Source: JBDTOX01 sp039933015 (GTDB lineage: Bacteria > Pseudomonadota > Gammaproteobacteria > Burkholderiales > Methylophilaceae). From it: 10,873 nucleotides of DNA. The stretch lies in assembly GCA_039933015.1 (NCBI GenBank), contig JBDTOX010000147.1:1-10873 (forward strand). Reading direction: 5' to 3'. The notes beneath the pieces are model-generated. The model was not told the origin of the DNA, ran no database searches, and saw only the letters and a list, made by a program, of their open reading frames with translations. This document shows, in pieces, positions 6,877 to 10,873 of the stretch. The position numbers and the translations under genes were made by a program. Each line of letters opens with the position of its first letter. Position 1 is the stretch's first letter.

Positions 6877-6880
6877 AATA

Positions 6881-6909
6881 ATTATGCGAATGGAATATTT
6901 ATATAACTA
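6881..6909 (-). promoter_or_regulatory. Predicted sigma-70-type promoter of luxI
   Basis: On the minus strand a good -10, CATAAT (6886-6881), is preceded at exactly 17 bases by a poor -35, TAGTTA (6909-6904). The -35 is overlapped by the downstream end of the lux box. A start point about seven bases past the -10 would fall near 6874, putting the lux-box centre (6914.5) at about -41. A weak -35 compensated by an activator bound near -42 is the classic class II LuxR-dependent arrangement. Confidence 0.55.
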
Positions 6910-6924
6910 GCAACATTGATAGGT
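6905..6924 (-). promoter_or_regulatory. lux box (LuxR/LasR-type activator site) of luxI
   Basis: The minus strand reads ACCTATCAAT-GTTGCTAGTT. It is 20 bp with an imperfect dyad in which seven of ten base pairs are symmetric, and it has the CT-N12-AG core seen in las-type boxes. It is strikingly like the site I remember between rsaL and lasI in P. aeruginosa (CTATCTCATTTGCTAG). Its placement relative to the -10 fits class II activation. It sits between the two divergent genes, so it could also serve the rsaL-like gene, although I could not find a matching plus-strand promoter by eye. Confidence 0.75.
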
Positions 6925-7045
6925 TCTGCATTGCAAATGTACGGGGGAAAATTAAGCCTTTATTTTTCCAGCTGGCAACTGCCCTAAGCGGCAATGCAGC
7001 ATAGGAAGCTTTGGAGTGAAGTTAATACCAATTGAAGGGATGACA

Positions 7046-7294
7046 ATGAACAACGATGTTGTTAAGCAAACGGTTTTGCCTTTGAATGCTGAGGAATTAA
7101 AAGAACTGCGTAAATCCCGTCAGGAAAGCCAAGCCAAATTCTGGAAACGGTTTGGTGTGACGCAGTCTAGGGGCAGCCGTATCGAACAAGGGCTGGGAAT
7201 ACCTGTCTCTGTGGCAATTTTGGTGAAGCTTTATCTTGCAGGGAAAGTAAATGATGGGGATTTATGGCGCGCCAGAAGAGGGCGCAAATGCTGA
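7046..7294 (+). CDS. rsaL: RsaL-like helix-turn-helix repressor
   Basis: This small DNA-binding protein of 82 residues is almost the size of P. aeruginosa RsaL (80). The core SRQESQAKFWKRFGVTQSRG followed by SRIEQGLGIP (24-53) lines up without gaps with what I remember of RsaL (RRESQETFWSRFGISQSCG, then SRFENGENIP). After it come an L.LYL.G hydrophobic helix and a .VND.DL tail that match the RsaL end (FYIEGQITDRQL). The helix-turn-helix is about 27-49, with TQSRGSRIEQG in the recognition region. In Pseudomonas RsaL represses the AHL synthase gene and caps signal production. Its position divergent from luxI, with a candidate operator at the luxI start point, implies the same here. I chose the ATG at 7046 because GAAGGG lies six bases upstream. 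Alternatives in frame are the ATG at 7040 and the GTG at 7016, the latter with GGAAG before it. The next plus-strand gene begins 96 bases downstream with no obvious terminator between. Confidence 0.8.
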   Translation: MNNDVVKQTVLPLNAEELKELRKSRQESQAKFWKRFGVTQSRGSRIEQGLGIPVSVAILVKLYLAGKVNDGDLWRARRGRKC

Positions 7295-7390
7295 AACAAA
7301 TATGCTTTTCCCTACCAGCCATTCATCCGTGACTGTAGAAATCGGGTATCTGGCATGGTGCGGAAATTTGGTATTCGCGAGTAATCAAAT

Positions 7391-10300
7391 GTGAGAAAAA
7401 TAATCACCGTATTTCCTTGGGCAAGAAAACTACCCCCAACCAATCTGGTAGCCAGATTGCCGCCATTCAAGCTTTGGCTTTTGTCGCTGTGCGTATCGGT
7501 CGTTCTGGCAGAAGTCATCGTGGTCATGATGGAGGTGCTTCTGAAAGGAGCAGTTACCTACGATTATCTGCTTACGGGTTTAGTTGCATCTCTGCTGGTT
7601 TCGGCGCTGGTTGCAGCGATGCTGGTTTATTTCCTGCACCAGCAAAATCAGGCAAAAGACCTTATCGCGAAGAATCAGCGTCAGCTCAATGAGGCGCAAC
7701 GTATTGCCAGCATAGGCAGTTGGGAGCTGAATCTCTTGTCCCATGAGTTGCAGTGTTCGCCAGAAATCTTTCACATTTTTGGAATTACGCCTTGCGAATC
7801 AGGAGTTTCCTATGAAACATTTCTGGCGCTAATTCATCCTGAAGACGGTGATGGGGTAAATCAGGCATACATTCAATCCGTGAGAGAGCGGGCTCCTTAC
7901 GTAGTCGAGCATCGATTGTGCATGCCCAATGGCCTTATTAAATATGTAATTGTGCGCGGAGAAACGCTCTATGGGAGTAATGGCAGGCCCCAACATTCAA
8001 TCGGGACAGTGCAGGATATTACTCAAGGCAAGGTAAGCGAGCATGAGATGAAGCGATTGAATCGGGCATTGCGGATGCGTAGCGCTTGTAACGAATGCCT
8101 GACTCACATCAGTGATGAAAAGCAACTGCTGATCGATATCTGCCGTCTGGCAGTGGATATTGGTGGCTACAGTATGGCCTGGGTGGGATATGCCATGGAT
8201 GACGACTACCGAACTATTTTCCCGGCAGCACATTCTGACGCAGGCATGGACTATCTGACAGGCATCAAGATTAGCTGGTCCGCGGATAAGCCGGAGGGAT
8301 GCGGGCCTGCGGGCCAGACCATACGTAGTGGCCAGCCGGTAGTTTCTGAAGATCTTATGCGTGATCCCAGATTCTCTTCCTGGCGTGCATCTGCCCAGCA
8401 GCATGGCTTCGGTAGCGTTACATCTTTGCCCTTGCGAGATAAAAGTCGCATATTTGGAGTTTTGGTGCTCTATTCCGGTGAAGTCCGTCAGATGCCTTCT
8501 GACGAGATCATTCTGCTGCAGGAAATGGCAGATGACCTGGCTTTTGGCATTGTCAATATTCGCGCCCAAGAAGAGCAAAGACGGCTGCAGTCGGCTGTAG
8601 TGAAAGTTGCTGCCGGCGTCTCGGCCGGTACCGGTAAGGAGTTTTTCGAGCAACTGGCTAAAAATATGGCAGAGGCATTAGGGGCAGCAGCCGGTTTTGT
8701 AGTGCGGTTGTTGCCTGGCGAACCGCACATGGCACGCACTATTGCTGCTGTAGTCGATGGTGAAGCCATCGAAAATTTTGAGTATCTGCTGGGTGGAATA
8801 CCTCATGAGGGTTTGACGCCAGACGGTGATTTTCTAGTGCTTACTGCCGCTGCCGAGCGACTTTCTGGTTTTCCCCTTATCCATTTAAAGCCGGAGGCTT
8901 ATGTGGGGAGACGTCTTCTTAATTCATCCGGTGACGCTATAGGTCTGCTATTCGTGCTATTTCGTGAGCCATTGAAAGAGGCTGATTTTATTCTCACTAC
9001 GCTTAAGATATTTGCAGCACGCGCGGCGGCGGAACTGGAGCGGCAGGATACGGATGCACTTATCCGTGAGCAGGCATCATTATTGGACAAGGCACAGGAC
9101 GCGATTGTTGTACGCAGCATGGATCATCGCATTCTATTCTGGAACAAAAGCGCTGAGCGCTTGTATGGATGGACCGCGCAAGAGGTGCTCGGTAATTCAA
9201 TGGTAGAGTTGATCTATGAGGATGTTATGTACTTCCGCGAGGCTACACACCAAGTGCTAGCGCTAGGTGAATGGAGCGGGGAGATTACACAACGCCGTAA
9301 GAATGGTACTAGCCTTACGGCTGAATGCCGCTGGACTTTAGTACGAGATGAGAAGGGGCAGCCTCTCTCCATTCTTGCTATCAGCACCGATATTACGCGA
9401 CGCAAGATGGCGGAGAATGAAATCCAGTTGCTTGCTTTTTATGACCACCTGACTAAGTTACCCAACAGGCAGTTACTGTTAAATCGGCTGGGGAAAGCCC
9501 TTGTGGTCAGTTCGCGCACACACCATCCCGGAGCCTTGCTATTTATGGGTCTGGATAACTTCAAGACCCTAAACGAGACTCTAGGCTATGACATGGGTGA
9601 CATACTGCTGCAGCAGGTGGCCCAGCGCCTTGCCGAGCATGTGCGTCAGAGCGACACTGTGGCCCGATTGGGCGGCGATGAATTTGTGGTGATGTTAAAT
9701 GAGCTAGATCCACTTGAAGCTGCAGCACAGACAAAAAATGTGGGCGAGAAAATTCTGGATGCTTTCATTCGACCTTTTCAGCTAACGGATTACGAATACC
9801 ATTGCAGCCTCAGTATCGGTGTCACACTTTTTAATGATCAACTGGTTTCTGCGGACGAGGTACTGAAACGGGCTGATCTTGCGATGTATCAGGCTAAGGC
9901 ATCAGGCAAAAACACCATGCGTTTCTTCGATCCAGAGTTGCAGCTGGCCATTAATGCCCGTGCCGAGCTGGAAGCAGACTTGCGGCGCGGTTTGCAGCTG
10001 AAGCAATTTATTCTTTACTATCAGCCGCAAGTAGACTTTGATGGGAAAATGACTGGTGTTGAGGCGTTGCTACGCTGGCAGCATCCGAATCGTGGATTAG
10101 TTTCCCCACTGGAGTTTATTCCTATAGCAGAGAAAATCGGTCTGATAGTCCCTTTGGGACACTGGGTTCTGGAAACAGCTTGCGCTCAATTGGCAGATTG
10201 GGCAGCACGGCCGGAAATGGCCCATCTTAGCCTGGCGGTGAATGTCAGCGCGCGGCAGTTCCGTCATCCGGAATTTGTATATCAGGTACTGGATGTACTG

Positions 10301-10783
10301 CAGCAAACGGGTGCCGATCCGCTAAAACTCAAGCTGGAGCTGACAGAGAGCTTGCTGCTGGATAATGTAGAAGACACCATCGCCAAAATGGGCGCGCTGA
10401 AAGCCAAAGGGGTAGGGTTTTCTCTGGATGACTTTGGTACTGGCTACTCTTCGCTTTCTTACTTGAAGCGGCTACCTCTGGATCAACTCAAGATTGATAA
10501 GTCTTTTGTCAAGGATGTGCTCACCAACCCCAACGATGCCGTTATTGCGCGCACTATCATTACCTTGGCGCATAGCCTGGGGCTCGCGGTGATTGCCGAG
10601 GGCGTGGAAACAGAAGCGCAGCGCCAATTCCTCGCCAGTCATGGTTGCCATGCCTACCAGGGCTATCTCGTTAGCAAACCGCTGCCTTTGGATCAGATCG
10701 AGAGTTTTATGTTAAGTGATTGGAATGGGCGAAGACTTAAAGCGCACACAGAAGGAGTGCTAATCAGGAAGGAGCAGGCCTGA
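7391..10783 (+). CDS. Membrane-anchored PAS-GAF-GAF-PAS-GGDEF-EAL protein, predicted c-di-GMP phosphodiesterase
   Basis: This 1130-residue c-di-GMP signalling protein has two membrane helices (about 27-49 and 60-82) with a short loop between. It continues with a PAS domain at about 100-213, a GAF-type domain at 228-392, a second GAF-like domain at 398-552, and a PAS at 557-672. The GGDEF domain is at about 680-845 and the EAL domain at about 860-1110. The GGDEF motif is intact (761-765), as is the upstream product-binding RxxD (R752-D755). However, the family LFIDLDNFK phrase reads LFMGLDNFK, with Gly720 in place of the Asp that binds Mg2+, so cyclase activity is doubtful. The EAL set is complete: E891, N951, E983, D1013, D1014, K1034, E1070 and Q1090. 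I infer net hydrolysis of c-di-GMP, controlled by ligands of the sensor domains. The start is a GTG at 7391 with a weak ribosome-binding site, kept because it precedes the membrane helices. The last 24 bases overlap the convergent luxR end. It may be co-transcribed with the rsaL-like gene. Confidence 0.93.
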   Translation: MRKIITVFPWARKLPPTNLVARLPPFKLWLLSLCVSVVLAEVIVVMMEVLLKGAVTYDYLLTGLVASLLVSALVAAMLVYFLHQQNQAKDLIAKNQRQLNEAQRIASIGSWELNLLSHELQCSPEIFHIFGITPCESGVSYETFLALIHPEDGDGVNQAYIQSVRERAPYVVEHRLCMPNGLIKYVIVRGETLYGSNGRPQHSIGTVQDITQGKVSEHEMKRLNRALRMRSACNECLTHISDEKQLLIDICRLAVDIGGYSMAWVGYAMDDDYRTIFPAAHSDAGMDYLTGIKISWSADKPEGCGPAGQTIRSGQPVVSEDLMRDPRFSSWRASAQQHGFGSVTSLPLRDKSRIFGVLVLYSGEVRQMPSDEIILLQEMADDLAFGIVNIRAQEEQRRLQSAVVKVAAGVSAGTGKEFFEQLAKNMAEALGAAAGFVVRLLPGEPHMARTIAAVVDGEAIENFEYLLGGIPHEGLTPDGDFLVLTAAAERLSGFPLIHLKPEAYVGRRLLNSSGDAIGLLFVLFREPLKEADFILTTLKIFAARAAAELERQDTDALIREQASLLDKAQDAIVVRSMDHRILFWNKSAERLYGWTAQEVLGNSMVELIYEDVMYFREATHQVLALGEWSGEITQRRKNGTSLTAECRWTLVRDEKGQPLSILAISTDITRRKMAENEIQLLAFYDHLTKLPNRQLLLNRLGKALVVSSRTHHPGALLFMGLDNFKTLNETLGYDMGDILLQQVAQRLAEHVRQSDTVARLGGDEFVVMLNELDPLEAAAQTKNVGEKILDAFIRPFQLTDYEYHCSLSIGVTLFNDQLVSADEVLKRADLAMYQAKASGKNTMRFFDPELQLAINARAELEADLRRGLQLKQFILYYQPQVDFDGKMTGVEALLRWQHPNRGLVSPLEFIPIAEKIGLIVPLGHWVLETACAQLADWAARPEMAHLSLAVNVSARQFRHPEFVYQVLDVLQQTGADPLKLKLELTESLLLDNVEDTIAKMGALKAKGVGFSLDDFGTGYSSLSYLKRLPLDQLKIDKSFVKDVLTNPNDAVIARTIITLAHSLGLAVIAEGVETEAQRQFLASHGCHAYQGYLVSKPLPLDQIESFMLSDWNGRRLKAHTEGVLIRKEQA

Positions 10784-10873
10784 GCGAATCGCTTTTATTA
10801 TCGCCTGTTGCCGAGTGGTAACCCGGAATTTGACCCTGACGTTCGCAATGTGAAAATTTACGGTGGCTTCGGA
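10760..10873 (-). CDS. luxR: LuxR-family transcriptional regulator, C-terminal end (partial, 5' part outside window)
   Basis: Only the last 37 codons and the TAG (10760-10762) lie in the window. They read SEATVNFHIANVRVKF, then RVTTRQQAIIKAIRSGLL and LPD. This is the second half of the LuxR-type helix-turn-helix: S-x2-TV-x2-H-x2-N-x3-KF is the recognition helix signature, followed by V.(T/S)R..A......GL. From memory it is close to the end of LasR ([21 protein letters not shown]). The AHL-binding domain would be to the right of the window and is unseen, so response to an AHL is inferred from the neighbouring luxI and rsaL-like genes and the lux box. It runs convergently into the GGDEF-EAL gene, and their ends overlap by 24 bases with no terminator between them. 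Confidence 0.85.
   Translation of the reverse strand, partial: SEATVNFHIANVRVKFRVTTRQQAIIKAIRSGLLLPD

Noticed and set aside
7997..8653. 218-codon minus-strand ORF inside the GGDEF-EAL gene
   Set aside because: The plus strand encodes recognisable PAS and GAF sequence throughout this stretch, and the antisense product has no recognisable features.
1..10873. CRISPR array, tRNA, rRNA, insertion sequence with terminal repeats
   Set aside because: No regularly spaced long repeats, no cloverleaf-like or rRNA sequence, and no transposase gene were seen on either strand.

Overview
The window looks like the chromosome of a Gram-negative proteobacterium. It has an inner-membrane secretion/pilus assembly cluster, an acyl-homoserine-lactone (AHL) synthase of the LasI type, an RsaL-like repressor, a multidomain GGDEF-EAL protein, and the tail of a LuxR-type regulator. 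Gene style suggests a betaproteobacterium, perhaps of the Nitrosomonadales/Gallionellaceae sort. That placement is an impression from protein style, not a search result.

Region 1 (positions 1-5617, all on the minus strand) is one tightly packed operon. In transcription order it runs: major pseudopilin GspG, platform protein GspF, assembly ATPase GspE, PilM/GspL-like cytoplasmic protein, PilN-like, PilO-like, then a PilP/GspC-like proline-rich protein cut by the left window edge. Junctions are overlaps or gaps of a few bases, except for 33 bases between gspG and gspF. It is a type II secretion/type IV pilus-family machine with an ATPase, platform, pseudopilin and inner-membrane alignment complex. 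No minor pseudopilins or secretin lie in the window.

Region 2 (5618-6250) has no convincing gene. Its most striking content is an 8-base motif repeated four times at exactly 24-base steps upstream of gspG. It also holds a 12-bp-arm hairpin and a GC-rich stretch that may be decayed coding DNA.

Region 3 (6251-10873) is a las-like quorum-sensing module. A LasI-like AHL synthase (minus) is divergent from an RsaL-like HTH protein (plus). A luxR-family gene (minus, only the last 37 codons visible) closes the module from the right. This is the topology of Pseudomonas lasR-rsaL-lasI, but here an 1130-residue PAS-GAF-GAF-PAS-GGDEF-EAL membrane protein sits between rsaL and luxR. The luxI promoter carries a 20-bp lux box overlapping a plausible -35, a -10 at correct spacing, and a TATG-N7-CATA element at the predicted start point that fits the published RsaL operator pattern as I recall it. 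The GGDEF domain has glycine in place of a metal-binding aspartate, while the EAL catalytic set is complete. The protein is therefore predicted to break down rather than make c-di-GMP. The layout suggests a homeostatic quorum circuit physically coupled to c-di-GMP turnover, next to a secretion/pilus operon that such circuits often control.
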